From contig NC_091121.1 of NCBI RefSeq assembly GCF_040183065.1, positions 33,740,287 to 33,804,286 of the forward strand: a DNA stretch of 64,000 nucleotides, in the 5' to 3' direction. The position numbers and the translations under genes were made by a program. Position 1 is the stretch's first letter; every line of letters begins with the position of its first letter. Below are positions 1 to 11,360 of this stretch, piece after piece. Under the pieces are notes generated by a model. The model saw only the letters and a program-made list of their open reading frames with translations. It made no database searches and had not been told where the DNA came from. This DNA comes from Periplaneta americana. Taxonomy: Eukaryota > Arthropoda > Insecta > Blattodea > Blattidae.

Positions 1-69
1 CATAGGAAGCTGATTGGATCTAGGAGAAGTTCTGGGAATTGACATCATTATCTGAAGAAGATAAACTTT

Positions 70-655
70 CGTATGCGAAATGAGGCAAGGGAACAAGTGG
101 ACAGCTTCAAATAAGTAACATGAGCTACTGCCAAGAAATCAAAAGGAGAATAGAAATAACAAAGAATGCTTTTAACAGGAAAATAAATATTATTTTCTGC
201 GGACCTGTGAGTAAATAACTAAGGAAGATATTAGTTGAAATGCTTTGTATGGTGTGCGATATTTTACGGTAGAGAAACATGGACATTACGACGAAGTGAA
301 AAGAACCGATTAGAAGCACTTGAAATGTGGACATAGAGAAGATTAGAGCGTGTAAAATGGACAGACAGAATAAGAAATGAAGCTGTGCTAGAAGGAGTCG
401 GTAAAGAATGAAAAATGCTGGAACTGATCAGGAAGAGAAAAATAAACTGACTGGGTCACCGGCTGAGAAGAAATTGGTTATTAAAGGATGAATTGAAAGA
501 AATGGTGACCGAGAAAAACGTTCGAGGTAGAAGAAGATACCAGATAATAGATAACATTAAGACATATGGATCATATGCGGAAACGAAGACAAAGGCGGAA
601 AAAGAGGAAGATTGAAGGACGCTGGGTTTGCAGTGAAGGTCCTGCCCTTGACCAG
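70..655 (+). mobile_element. LINE remnant (C-terminal part of a reverse-transcriptase ORF)
   Basis: Reading the plus strand in shifting frames gives a decayed polypeptide typical of the C-terminal part of insect non-LTR retrotransposon ORF2: GRETWTLRRSEKNRLEALEM, then KWTDRIRNEAVLEGVGKE, then LRRNWLLKDELKEMV and RGRRRYQIIDNIKTYGSYAE. Stops interrupt it at several places, so it is dead. The same family recurs, inverted, near 38.9-39.3 kb. The clade (RTE-like or another) is not certain. Extent is approximate. Confidence 0.72.
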
Positions 656-935
656 AAAACTATGACTGAATCTAGACTTCAACCTAGGCTATTCCATTCT
701 GCAGTCTGTCATACAGCGGTCTGCTTTGATAATGTCACAACAGTTATCCTTCCAGTCCTCGGCGGCCGAAAAACAGTGCTGAGTTTTGATAATACCCAAA
801 TAATATTACAATATTCAAAGGAGGGGATAGTTTACTGTATTTGTCTGACATTCTTGGACTCGCAGAAAGTTTTTGTTCTTCTTCCAGTTAAAATTTTAGG
901 TAAAATGTTGCTTGAACGGTGAAAAGTTATTAAAT

Positions 936-1167
936 ATATCGTCGTTGTTCCTGCAATAACTCCTATGTGACATATTTATCGATTTTCAGATAGTTGCTCT
1001 ATTAAATAAATCAAATAGCGATACAGCAAATAATAAAATCTCCTACAAGGTAATTATATTTCTTTGTTTCGAAAATATAAGAATTCACAATCTCCTATGT
1101 ACAGCTGCCATAGGATGAATAATTTTATATTTTGCACATAGGAGTTATTGCAGGAATAACGACGATA
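936..1167. mobile_element. MITE, family A, copy 1
   Basis: A roughly 230-bp non-coding element ends in inverted repeats: CGTCGTTGTTCCTGCAATAA at the left (from 940) and its reverse complement TTATTGCAGGAATAACGACG at the right (to about 1164). The TIR continues inward through a shared CTCCTATGTG. A second copy with the same internal sequence lies at 5076-5332. No ORF; presumably mobilised by an autonomous DNA transposon not seen here. Confidence 0.8.
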
Positions 1168-1802
1168 TGTTAGTTTGGCTATAAGAAATAATTAATACCC
1201 GAAGTCGGACACAATCACACTATTTGCAAGACTAATACAGAAGTATTGCTATTATTTAATTTGTGAATATAAACCCCATAAACACTTCTTTCCAGAATTA
1301 TTGTTAGACTGGCAGATTATAGATTAAATCTTCACAAAATTAGTAATAACAAACTAGCAGCAATAGCGAGGGATTTTAGATTATTAGATCGATTTAAAAG
1401 AGAAGAATTTCGATATTCATACCTTAATATAAAATTATCTGAATTAGGTATCTTGTAATATATCCACATAGGATGATGGAAGGATGATTAAGAAATACAG
1501 TATAAATAATAAAATCAAAATAATTTTATTGTAAAAAAAATATGCCTTTAGAATGCGTAGTATCCAATGATCACGGCACCGCTTCCATCTAAGTTACATC
1601 CTTGGGAAACAAACAAACAAACAACAAACGGAAGTCGAACCTGCAATAAACCGACGCGACGGAACCTGAAAAACGTTGAAAAGATACTTGGTAACAACCA
1701 CTTCTCCATGAATTAATAAGTGAATACCATGAAGCTTTTGAAGAGAAATCCATCAAACTCGCTCTTATTTGTCACCTAATTTCAAGTGATTTAATCTGAA
1801 GC

Positions 1803-3001
1803 ACTGACATCGGTTATTGTTGTCGATGCTATTCTTGATTGTTTCATTCTACGTGACGACGTCGATTAATGTTGTCGATGCTGTTCTTGATTGTTTCATT
1901 CTACGTGACGACATCGGTTAATGTTGTCGATGCTGTTCTTGATTGTTTCATTCTACGTGGCGACATCGGTTAATGTTGTCGATGCTGTTCTAGACTGTTT
2001 CTTTCTACGTGACGACATCGGTTAATGTTGTCGATGCTGTTCTTGATTGTTTCATTCTACGTGACGACATCGGTTAATGTTGTCGATGCTGTTCTTGATT
2101 GTTTCATTCTACGTGACGACATCGGTTAATGTTATCGATGCTGTTCTAGACTGCTTCATTTTACGTGACGACATCGGTTAATGTTGTCGATCCTGTTCTT
2201 GATTGTTTCATTCTACGTCACGACATCGGTTAATGTTGTCGATGCTGTTCTTGATTGTTTCATTCTACGTGACGACATCGGTTAATGTTGTCGATGCTGT
2301 TCTTGATTGTTTCATTCTACGTGACAACATCGGTTAATGTTGTTGATCCTGTTCTTGATTGTTTCATTCTACGTGACGACATCGGTTAATGTTGTCGATG
2401 CTGTTCTTGATTGTTTCATTCTACGTGACGACATCGGTTAATGTTGTTGCTGTTGTTCTTGACTGTTTCATTCTACGTGACGACATCGGTTAATGTTGTT
2501 GATGTTGTTCTTGACTGTTTCATTCTACGTGACGACGTCGATTAATGTTGTCGATGCTGTTCTTGATTGTTTAATTCTACGTGACGACATCGGTTAATGT
2601 TGTTGATCCCGTTCTTGATTGTTTCATTCTACGTGACAACATCGGTTAATGTTGTTGATCCTGTTCTTGATTGTTTCATTCTACGTGACGACATCGGTTA
2701 ATGTTGTCGATGCTGTTCTTGATTGTTTCATTCTACGTGACGACATCGGTTAATGTTGTTGCTGTTGTTCTTGACTGTTTCATTCTTCGTGACGACATCG
2801 GTTAATGTTGTTGATGTTGTTCTTGACTGTTTCATTCTACGTGACGACATCGGTTAATGTTGTCGATCCTGTTCTCAATTGTTTCATTCTACGTGACGAC
2901 ATCGGTTAATGTTGTCGATGCTGTTCTTGATTGTTTCATTCTACATGACGACATCGGTTAATGTTGTCGATGCTGTTCTAGACTGTTTCATTCTACGTGA
3001 C
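1803..3001. repeat. 52-bp minisatellite, about 23 copies
   Basis: Tandem units of 52 bp begin GACGACATCGGTTAATGTTG, continue TCGATGCTGTTCTTGATTG and end TTTCATTCTACGT. Most copies differ at only a few positions: TCGATGCTG alternates with TTGATCCTG or TTGCTGTTG, and TTGATTG with TAGACTG. Variant types recur in order, which suggests expansion of multi-unit blocks. No sustained open frame and no spacer-like variable parts, so it is not a CRISPR. Confidence 0.95.
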
Positions 3002-3233
3002 CTTGCTCAGGTCATAAAGACATAGAACGTTTTGGGTAGACTGTTACAATTTAAGCAAAATATTACTAAGCATTTACATTCATTTCACTATGCTGTATCA
3101 TATAAGTTTGGAGACTTACATAATTTACATTTTGTAAAACATAATCTTCCTTTCCTTTGTAATCTGGCATTTTCATACAATGACAATATTGTTAGTTTAA
3201 ATCTATTAACCTTAGTGTAGTTAATCTGAATTA

Positions 3234-3668
3234 TACAAGGTGTAAACGACATAAACTACCAACATTTTATAGAAAGCATCTACATATCGGTCTACTGAAC
3301 CAAATGTCTAGTTAAATTTAATTAGTTTTTATAATTTGATTCCTAATTTGTAAAATATTGTGTTATTTTGAGGCCTATAATAGTAGAATATTTCTTTGCA
3401 TTTCGATTAAACACGAATGTCTTTGCCAATGACCTTGCGCCCAACACATACGAATACAAAACGGAGACACAACGACTGCTTTAACGAAAGTGTTCGGTAA
3501 AGTAAATAATGACCCTCTACTCTCATCTTTTAAAAGTTAGACTCACAAAATACATTTATTTTTCTTTGAAAATCTCGACAGTTACAAAAAAAAAATTTGC
3601 TTTTTTTTTCAGTTAACTATGCTCTACAACCAGTATATTTTGACAGTTTACATCGCTTACACCCTGTA
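3234..3668. mobile_element. MITE with mariner/Tc-type ends and TA target duplication
   Basis: The left end reads TACAAGGTGTAAACGACATA and the right end, reverse-complemented, TACAGGGTGTAAGCGATGTA. TA dinucleotides lie just outside both ends (3232-3233, 3669-3670), matching IS630/Tc1/mariner target duplication. The 435-bp interior has no transposase. The short ORFs at 3032-3220 and 3619-3819 look fortuitous. Confidence 0.65.
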
Positions 3669-5075
3669 TATAAAAACGGATTCAAATGTAATTCTGTATT
3701 ACAAGCAACCCTTCAGGTCAATCTACATTACACTGATCCTGAAACAGGCATATAATTTAGAAAAAAGTTTAGATGTTAAGTCCCAGAACATAGTGAAATA
3801 CCAGAGAGTCTTCTTCTGAACAGAACAATAGTGAAAGCCCAGACTCTCATACAGTCTTTCAACATGTTTTGTTTGATATTCAGTACTTCTATGCAAATTA
3901 ATGAGCGTTGGTCGTTAACATGGTAGAAAATTGCAATTTTTTATTTCTCTATATTATTAAAAGCGTAATTTTGGGAACACATATTTATCCAATCTGTATA
4001 TATTCCGAGAATATTCGTTTTCAATAAATGTGTTTATTCAAATTATGGTACCATAATGACTAAATAATATACATTTAACCAAAACTCACATTTTTCAAGT
4101 TATTCATACATTTTGTAGAAATGTTGAGCTAGACTTATAATAATTCCAGGCTATCTTACCAGATGTATAATAATGTTACCCTATCAGATTAATTAAAATA
4201 TATTTAAATTATTGTAATCTACATGTTATTACATGAAAAAAAAAATATTACAAAATTGAAATATTTCCCAAGACAATAATATTAAAAAGAACGTTATTCT
4301 TACTGACAAAAGTACCTTCTCTTATCTATTGTACTTCTAACTCTATGAAATGACTAATTCATTTAACTCTGAAATATTGGAAAAGAGAAAACTGCGTATT
4401 CATGTACTGTAAATAATAATAAAAGCTTAAATATGTTATTTTTTTAAGTACTAAAGCAATGTATTAAAATCTCTAGTATACATTTCAAGCGTAAAAAGTG
4501 GATACGAGTACAATAAGTAACAACAAATCGTGCAGTTTTGAGAATTAGAACATAAACTATGGCAAAATGGAATGTAGTTATAGTATCACAAATGTTGCAT
4601 TGTTTATAGCAAGCAAATACCCTTAAAGTGTTATATTAGACCACAAAGTTGTACATTATGTCTGAAATATCCACTCTGTTAAGGAACACATCGACTCTAG
4701 AAATGTCAATTTCTTCAGAATTTTGTTAAATAATGCTTTTGCATCATCTTGAAGGTCATTTTTTTTTAGTTCTCAAAAATATATAAGTTGTACCCATTAT
4801 CTCAATAATTTAATAATTATTTGGGAAATTATAATACAAGTATACTATACTTTGTATACCTTACGCCATCTTCAGTGTCTGTTATTCCTATTTCACATTT
4901 TCCGAAATTTATTATCATTCCAAAGGACAAAAAGTGGACTTCCAATTGGGCAAAAGACTTAAATGAGATACCAAATTAAAGCTTAAACATGTGCTTATGT
5001 TGTGAATTAAAATTCTTTTCAATCGATTACAATTATTTTATCCAAAAAACATATAGGCTATATATGCATATGTAT
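3669..5075. other. AT-rich intergenic stretch, no gene seen
   Basis: Nothing with coding character, splice-flanked ORF or tandem structure is visible. The sequence is very AT-rich with short homopolymer runs. Confidence 0.6.
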
Positions 5076-5332
5076 CATCGTTGTTCCTGCAATAACTCCT
5101 ATGTGACATATTCATCGATTTTCAAATTTTTGCTCTATTAAATACCTTAAATAGTGATACAGTAAATAATAAAATCTCCTGTATGTAACTATATTTCTTT
5201 GTTTCGCAAATGTAAGAATTCACAGTCTCCTAAGTAGGACTACTATAGGATGAATAAATGTGTTTTCTCTTCCTACTGAATAATTTTATATTTTGCACAT
5301 AGGAGTTATTGCAGAAACAACGACAATATATT
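5076..5332. mobile_element. MITE, family A, copy 2
   Basis: Same family as 936-1167. Left end CATCGTTGTTCCTGCAATAA, right end TTATTGCAGAAACAACGA, with shared internal words such as AAATAATAAAATCTCCT and TTTCTTTGTTTCG. It carries an extra segment around 5255-5280 that copy 1 lacks, and its ends have diverged. Confidence 0.78.
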
Positions 5333-5628
5333 TCCAAAGTGCTTATATAATGTGGCATATCTTAATTCAAGAAAAGTAATTTCAGTATGTAACATTCTTC
5401 ATATGCAGGGGATCATTTTGGCGAAAGAAGTTTTGCCCTAAGTCAATTTCTAGTGGAGTTAGGTCGGTCCAAAATTCTATCAATGTTAAAAAAATTGGGG
5501 CCTCAAATTCAATTTTCAAGTTTGAATTATTTAAATAGCTTAGTTTACTCCCAAAAATGCCGCCATAATTTGAAAGGAGATTAAGGAAAAATGTGGATTT
5601 TTAACCTAAGAGTCGATGTTCACCTTAA

Positions 5629-6421
5629 GGGTATATGTACGTGAACGACAACAAATATTATCAGAAAATGCAGGCTCTAAATTTCTAAAATTTTATAAGA
5701 AAATTAACTCACAATTAGACAAAAATTACAACGTACCACAACAATACTTGTTAGAACTTAAATATCTGATAAAAGTATAAAAAGATAATAATGATATTTT
5801 TCAAACCAGTTTATCAAAGTACAAAAAAAAAAAAAAAAAAAAAAAAAAACACACACATACACACACAAATTCTCCAGTTACATCATTTGGTAACCATAAT
5901 ATTGTTATGGTCTCTCTGACATCTTTAATATTTTTCCTGCATGTAATAAACACTTATTTCTGAAAAGTAGACTACTCTCAGACATGTACAGTTGTTTGCT
6001 TTTATACAATTATTTTTTTTATTTTTCCTATATAAAATATATTAAAATTTCCATAATGTTTTGTGACCTAATTTTTCTATTTTCAAAGAAATGGTCATTA
6101 CTGTAGTCTACCTTTTGCATAAATGCATGTTAAATCACTGTACAAAATTTCAGAATTCTATCTCTATTGGTTGTGGAGTTATGAAATAATATGTGTGAAA
6201 ATTTTCAAATTTTGGAAAATTTAATTTAAAGTAAAAAGTGAATCATAAAAAATATTTTAGTAATCTTTTTTATACGTTTATCGGATATTTAAGTTCTAAT
6301 AAGTCTTGTTGTGATACCTTGTAATTTTTGTCCAATTGTGAGTTCATTTCCTTACGAAATTTTAGAGATTTAGAGGCTGCATTTTCTGATAATATTTGTG
6401 GTCGTACATATACATATACCC
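5629..6421. mobile_element. TTAA-flanked long-TIR element (foldback/MITE)
   Basis: A 793-bp element lies between two TTAA tetranucleotides (5625-5628 and 6422-6425). Its arms are inverted repeats of about 180 bp: both start GGGTATATGTA and share AAATATTATCAGAAAATGCA, ACTCACAATT and AGAACTTAAATATC. There is no transposase. The interior has a poly(A)/(CA) tract near 5824-5870. TTAA target choice is typical of piggyBac-like transposases. The right-hand TTAA overlaps the stop codon of the NACHT-ankyrin gene, so the element now forms that gene's apparent 3' UTR; minus-strand AATAAA-type signals occur inside it, for example near 6020. Confidence 0.8.
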
Positions 6422-9400
6422 TTAAGGCAGTTGTGATTCAAATGTAAGTGACCGCATGAAGGAGGCCACAGCTACCACAGAGTCACTTCCGTCACGTAAA
6501 ACAGATCGCTCAGAAACAGTGAGCGCTGTTTCCCCATCACAGTTACATGCATTCACGTCAGCTAGCTTCTCCTGTATCAAGTAGCGAACAACATCCAATG
6601 CTCCGCCCCTTGCGGCGTAGTGTAGCGGTGTATCACAGTCCTCATCGCCGACGTTTGCGATGGATCCAGACGGCGAAGCTCTTGAGCCCAGTCTTCCGAT
6701 CAGCCACTCCCTCGCAGCTGTTCCCCTCTCCAGAAGATACTTGACTACCTCCAAGTGATTATACTGGGCTGCACGGTGCAGAGCCGTGGCGCCCCATCTG
6801 TCTCTCGCCATGACATCTGCCCCGTGTTTGACGAGGAACATAGTTAGAGCCAACCTCCCGTACCTTGCTGCCGCATGCAAAGGCGTGTACTTGTCAATTT
6901 TGAAGCGCTGAGAGATTAGAACACTATTGACATTCGCTCCGTTTCGCAGCATGAAAGCTACAAGTTGTATATGGCCTTGTTCCACAACTTCACAGAAAGA
7001 CTTGTCTCTAAACTCCTTATCTTCAAGTTTATTTCTTATATTTTCCAAATCTTTATCAGATACATCGGTTTCAAGAAGTCTTTCTATGAGTCTCCAACTT
7101 GCGCCGACTTTATCAGCGTAATTCAGTGCTCGCCAACCTAGAAGTTTATCAACGGCATCTGCTTTGATACCGTTACATAATAGCATTTCAGCTATGATCT
7201 CAATATTACTAGGATCTGAGCTAGCACTTGCAGTGCGATTGTATTCCAAAGCGGCCAAATGTAGTGCTGTTCTGCCCCCTCTGTCAGTTTCATTGACATT
7301 CACACCTTTCCCCAAGAGATCCACAACCGCCTGTTTGTCGTGATTTAGCACGGAGACATGAAGATCAAAACCACGTGCTAAAATGTGATTGAATATATTA
7401 CTGATCACATCGAAGTTCTGCGTGAATAATATGTGAACAAGAAGCTCCCTGTTTGATGCGTAGTTCTGTGCTAGCCATTTAGCAACAAAGTATTCAGCAA
7501 AAGTACGATGGACGAAATGTGGTATCCCCTCGGCATTCACTTCAACAATAATCCCAGTTTTCTCTTTCCCACTTTTTATCCTGCTTATGAAAGACTCTAA
7601 CTCAATTTCGCTACGTTTATCAAGAAGAGAATGAAATTGTGTGTGACGAAAAAACATAGTCAACGCGCATTTCATGTGATTATTCATGAATGACTCTCTC
7701 ATATATTCTAAGTCATCATTTACACCAGCTTTGGTAGTATCCATATTGTTCTTTTCCTTACAATATATATGAAATTTCTTCTCAACAAAAGTCTCGTAGA
7801 GTTCAAGAAGATCTAATTTCTCTGGCATTATAATGTTCCCTGAACAATTATAACCTATCAATATTTTCTCGTATGCTTCTGCTAACATCACAGTATGCAA
7901 AGGAATGCCAGCCATATTTTTATCGTGAAGCGTTTTACTAGTTATTTCAATGAACATTTTGACAAATGTATTCAGAATACTATCGTCTATGTCTTTCCTC
8001 CGACTCTTCCAAAATCTTCGAAGAAATAATTTCTGATCTCTTTCTGAGAAAGGCTGCAATATGAGGGAAAGAACATTCATTTCCTTCTGTAAGTAAGACC
8101 TCATGACTGGTCTGGATGTTACCCACAATTTTCTGACCTCAGTTTTACTTAGAATTCTTATTAGTGATGCAGTTGTTTTTGCATGTGTTGGGCTTATTTC
8201 ATCGAAACCGTCTAGAAGTACTACTAAATTCCTTGTATAGAGAAGACTATGTTTCAGTAACCCTGTTTCTAACTCATGCTCTGAGGTACACACATTTGCA
8301 CATGAGGTAAGAAAATTTAGTGCAGTGTTTACATCGTCATCATGGGAGACGTTGTTCTCAAATAAGTATCTGGAATGGTCATTCAGGTTTACTCTCAAAA
8401 CGAAGGTGGAAGGATCAGAAAATTTTGTATCGTGAGCTAAATGAGTTAGCAAAGTAGACTTTCCCATACCAGGCTCCGCTGATACAAGCACAATCTTTTC
8501 ATTCACATCGTCCAAAGTATTTGGACGGAAAGAACTCGGTTTATTATCTATAATGTATTCATTCAGATGGTCTTGATTACCGCAACTTTTGCTATGGTCT
8601 ATGTATTTACATACATCAGTTGTATCACCATGAGAATTTATCCACCACAGTGAACCATGTTCATATCCCAACCAGTGAACATTTCTTCCATGGAATCTTT
8701 TACACAGTTCTTCAAAACCAGCTCCATTATCAAGACTTTCAGTTTCAAAAACCACAAATCTGCAATTACTGGGTCCCTGGTAGAACCAACTTGAATAATA
8801 AGCATGATGTAGGAATCGCCCAATATCATCAGGAGAATTTACAAGCTGGCTGAGTTCTCTTTTAGATATTCCACTCACTGCAATTATGTTGGGAACTTCG
8901 TTATTGTTTAAGATGTCTGATTTAATAAATATTTTACATTGCAATGTCCTCGGAATGTAGACACTACTCTTATCAGCAAGTGAATTTCCAAGAATCAATG
9001 TACTATCATCATACAGTAATTTCACGAGAATATCTGAATCTACTAACTTACTAAGTTTGTCACTGTTCTGAATAAGAGAACCTATTTTGACATCGTAGCC
9101 TTGAAAATTAACTTTTTGATTCAAAACTCTGTCTTGAGAAGCATTGTCCAACTGATCTAAACTACAATGATCATAAATCGCTACACAATCGCTACCTATT
9201 TTATCAGACACAGACTGTTCTGAAATGATTACAACGTGGCAATTACATTCTAGAAGAACCTCTTGATCGAGTATTGATTGTACAGCATCTAAATTGCTGT
9301 CCATCTGGGTACAGCAATCAATTACAAGTGCTTTACACCAACGACTGGACCAAATAGAAAGAACGGCATTTCTTTGACTTGCACATTGTTCAAATGTGAG

Positions 9401-10642
9401 CAAAAGTGACGGAATTCCAAAATCATCTAGACCTTGAGAGACTTTGAGAGCGCTTGTCAGAGTTGAAGCGTTTTGAGTGACGATATTAACAATTTTACTG
9501 TCTTTTATGTTTGACATTAATTCTTTGATAACTGTGTGAGTGAATTTAATATTCAATTTCTCAAACTTCGTTCTTGTGGGACAGCTGAGTTCATGAATTA
9601 GATTAATACGACATTGCAACATGTCAAGCCAAAATTGAGATGTTTCTGTTAGGTAATCATTACTGTTTCGTCTCCAGTCTTGCATATTCTTCAACAACTC
9701 TCTTGAGATTGCTTTGGCCTGAGTAGTTGATACTTGACAGTAAAGTTTTATTTCTCGTTCTATGATACTGTCAAGATCATATTTCCCTGCCTGATTGCTG
9801 AATACTGTCAGTTTATTTAAAAACTCCTTGTGTGTTAAAACATCTCCTATATCAGATATTTCTTTAGCAAGTTTTTCAAACTCTTTCTTTGAAGGCTTGT
9901 TTTTTATTCTGTTTAGTTTTGGAGTTATTTCCTTGTTAGGATGTTCCTCTGTAAATCTCTTTATTTTCTCTTTGATCATCATATTGTCCGAATCATGTCC
10001 ATTCTCTGTTACAGTGCACAACTGATCCAACAGTTGCTTATAAGCTCTCAGATCCCGAAAAAGTGTATACACGTCTACATCTGCGCACTCACTGAAGGAG
10101 AAAACACGATTTTCTTTATCTCCTGAAAGCAACGCCGCACCTCCTGTGTCATACTCATTCATAGGCCGTCTATCGATCTGTGCGTTTGTGTATAGGCAGA
10201 ATTCACAATCCTCTAGATTTCCGCTGAATATCTTGTGATTTGCCTTTACACAAAACTGGCCATTCACTTCACGAAAAGAGCCGTAGAGTTTTCGAAGGCT
10301 GAAACCACCCTGAAGACTCAATAATTCATTCCGTCCAACCAAAACTCCATCCTTTTGCTTGTGTTTCAGTTGGATAAAGCACGTTCGCCGCAATTTATTC
10401 CCGTTTTTATTCTTACCTTCGTACTGAAATACAATGTCGTCAAAAGCTCCTGCACCTTTCAAGTTTGTTGCTAGGAAGAATCCATCAGTATAATTGAAAC
10501 CTAATAGAAAAAGGAAAGCTGCCATTTTAACTTCGTATTCCTCTCCGCTCATGTCAGCAAAGCCTTTGGTCTTCTCATATTGATGGCTTGGTAGATTTGT
10601 AGATAATACAGTAACAGAAGACTTCGGCTCGGCTTTGGTTGT
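6422..10642 (-). CDS. STAND NTPase: nuclease-like N-terminus, NACHT, ankyrin repeats (last exon)
   Basis: Terminal exon, 1406 codons. The acceptor is read as ...TTATATTATTTCAG at 10643-10645. The frame is open from 10642, 30 residues before the first ATG (10552), so that ATG is probably internal. Numbered from it, residues 1-180 resemble a PD-(D/E)XK nuclease-like region: FDDIVF at 37-42, FIQLKHKQ at 59-66 (D-x(n)-QxK). Residues 180-660 are mostly helical linker and a second alpha/beta region. The NACHT ATPase has Walker A AEPGMGKST at 692-700, Walker B VVLLDGFDEI at 777-786 and TSRP at 812-815. FVHRTFAEYF at 1013-1022 is the motif common after NACHT modules. Ankyrin-like units run from about 1068 to 1348 (TALHLAA, TPLHAAARYG, TALHRAAQYNHLEVVKYLL, TPLHYAARGG). 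STAND proteins of this kind are NTP-driven switches, often in innate immunity or cell death. That role and DNA cleavage are inferred here. The stop (TAA, 6424-6422) lies in a transposon TTAA site. Confidence 0.9.
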   Translation of the reverse strand, partial: TTKAEPKSSVTVLSTNLPSHQYEKTKGFADMSGEEYEVKMAAFLFLLGFNYTDGFFLATNLKGAGAFDDIVFQYEGKNKNGNKLRRTCFIQLKHKQKDGVLVGRNELLSLQGGFSLRKLYGSFREVNGQFCVKANHKIFSGNLEDCEFCLYTNAQIDRRPMNEYDTGGAALLSGDKENRVFSFSECADVDVYTLFRDLRAYKQLLDQLCTVTENGHDSDNMMIKEKIKRFTEEHPNKEITPKLNRIKNKPSKKEFEKLAKEISDIGDVLTHKEFLNKLTVFSNQAGKYDLDSIIEREIKLYCQVSTTQAKAISRELLKNMQDWRRNSNDYLTETSQFWLDMLQCRINLIHELSCPTRTKFEKLNIKFTHTVIKELMSNIKDSKIVNIVTQNASTLTSALKVSQGLDDFGIPSLLLTFEQCASQRNAVLSIWSSRWCKALVIDCCTQMDSNLDAVQSILDQEVLLECNCHVVIISEQSVSDKIGSDCVAIYDHCSLDQLDNASQDRVLNQKVNFQGYDVKIGSLIQNSDKLSKLVDSDILVKLLYDDSTLILGNSLADKSSVYIPRTLQCKIFIKSDILNNNEVPNIIAVSGISKRELSQLVNSPDDIGRFLHHAYYSSWFYQGPSNCRFVVFETESLDNGAGFEELCKRFHGRNVHWLGYEHGSLWWINSHGDTTDVCKYIDHSKSCGNQDHLNEYIIDNKPSSFRPNTLDDVNEKIVLVSAEPGMGKSTLLTHLAHDTKFSDPSTFVLRVNLNDHSRYLFENNVSHDDDVNTALNFLTSCANVCTSEHELETGLLKHSLLYTRNLVVLLDGFDEISPTHAKTTASLIRILSKTEVRKLWVTSRPVMRSYLQKEMNVLSLILQPFSERDQKLFLRRFWKSRRKDIDDSILNTFVKMFIEITSKTLHDKNMAGIPLHTVMLAEAYEKILIGYNCSGNIIMPEKLDLLELYETFVEKKFHIYCKEKNNMDTTKAGVNDDLEYMRESFMNNHMKCALTMFFRHTQFHSLLDKRSEIELESFISRIKSGKEKTGIIVEVNAEGIPHFVHRTFAEYFVAKWLAQNYASNRELLVHILFTQNFDVISNIFNHILARGFDLHVSVLNHDKQAVVDLLGKGVNVNETDRGGRTALHLAALEYNRTASASSDPSNIEIIAEMLLCNGIKADAVDKLLGWRALNYADKVGASWRLIERLLETDVSDKDLENIRNKLEDKEFRDKSFCEVVEQGHIQLVAFMLRNGANVNSVLISQRFKIDKYTPLHAAARYGRLALTMFLVKHGADVMARDRWGATALHRAAQYNHLEVVKYLLERGTAAREWLIGRLGSRASPSGSIANVGDEDCDTPLHYAARGGALDVVRYLIQEKLADVNACNCDGETALTVSERSVLRDGSDSVVAVASFMRSLTFESQLP

Positions 10643-10795
10643 CTGAAATAATATAATTTACCTTTTGGTTACGGATGCAACTAAGAGCAATGGTTAAAGC
10701 TTCTTCTCAAGCCAGAAACACAAATTAATAATTAATAAAAATTTATTGAGGATAGAACTGTACTATAGAAAATTTTTCCGATACTACCATCACAA

Positions 10796-11360
10796 TATAC
10801 AAAATAAACCATAAGTAATATCATTAATTTCAGAGGATTATTCTTTGAGATATTTGAAACAAAAAAGTTTAATATAATTTTGCTCGTTTTTTATTCCTTT
10901 CCCAAATTTAAATTGTTTTATATGAGACATTTTATATCATGTTTTGGGAAAGTCATTGATTGAATTTCCAACATTATTAGTCTAGTTAGGAGAGAATATG
11001 ATTGAAATAATTTCAGTATTGTCCTTTAAATGTTTAGAAATTTGATCCAAACAATTGCAACTTTTCGTTCCGCAAAGTAATTTTCCAATGTTACATTTGT
11101 TCGGATCAAATTTCTGCAAATTTAAAGGACAAAAATAAAATTCTTTGAATCCTTTATTATCATAATATACTGCTCTCTTAAATTTACTAAACATGTTGGG
11201 TATTAAATCAATGGTTTTCCCAAAACATGCTATGAAAATAAATGTTTCATACAAAACAATTTTTATCTCGAAAAGGAAGCAAAAAATGAGCGGAATTCTA
11301 TTAAAATTTTTTGTTTAGAATATCTTAAATTAATGACATTACTTACAGTCATCCTATATA
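10796..11360. mobile_element. MITE with long inverted repeats inside the NACHT-gene intron
   Basis: Lies in the intron 10643-11685. Arms share AGTAATATCATTAATTT near the left and, reverse-complemented, AGTAATGTCATTAATTT at the right, then GATTATTCTTTGAGATATTT against a similar right arm. A central inverted pair surrounds TGTTTTGGGAAAGTCATTGA. The 60549-60965 element is a second copy. The right end TCATCCTATATA resembles a worn CACCCTGTATA mariner-type terminus. Edges approximate. The 90-residue ORF inside (11254-10982) is not considered a gene. Confidence 0.65.

Noticed and set aside
566..922. 118-residue plus-strand ORF starting MDHMRKRRQRRKKRK
   Set aside because: Its first part is an alternative frame of a LINE remnant, and the remainder has no recognisable family, codon signature or splice context.
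8638..8829. Small ORFs on both strands inside the NACHT exon (also 6547-6744, 6927-7121, 8620-8853, 9795-10126)
   Set aside because: Shadows in other frames of the 1406-codon exon.
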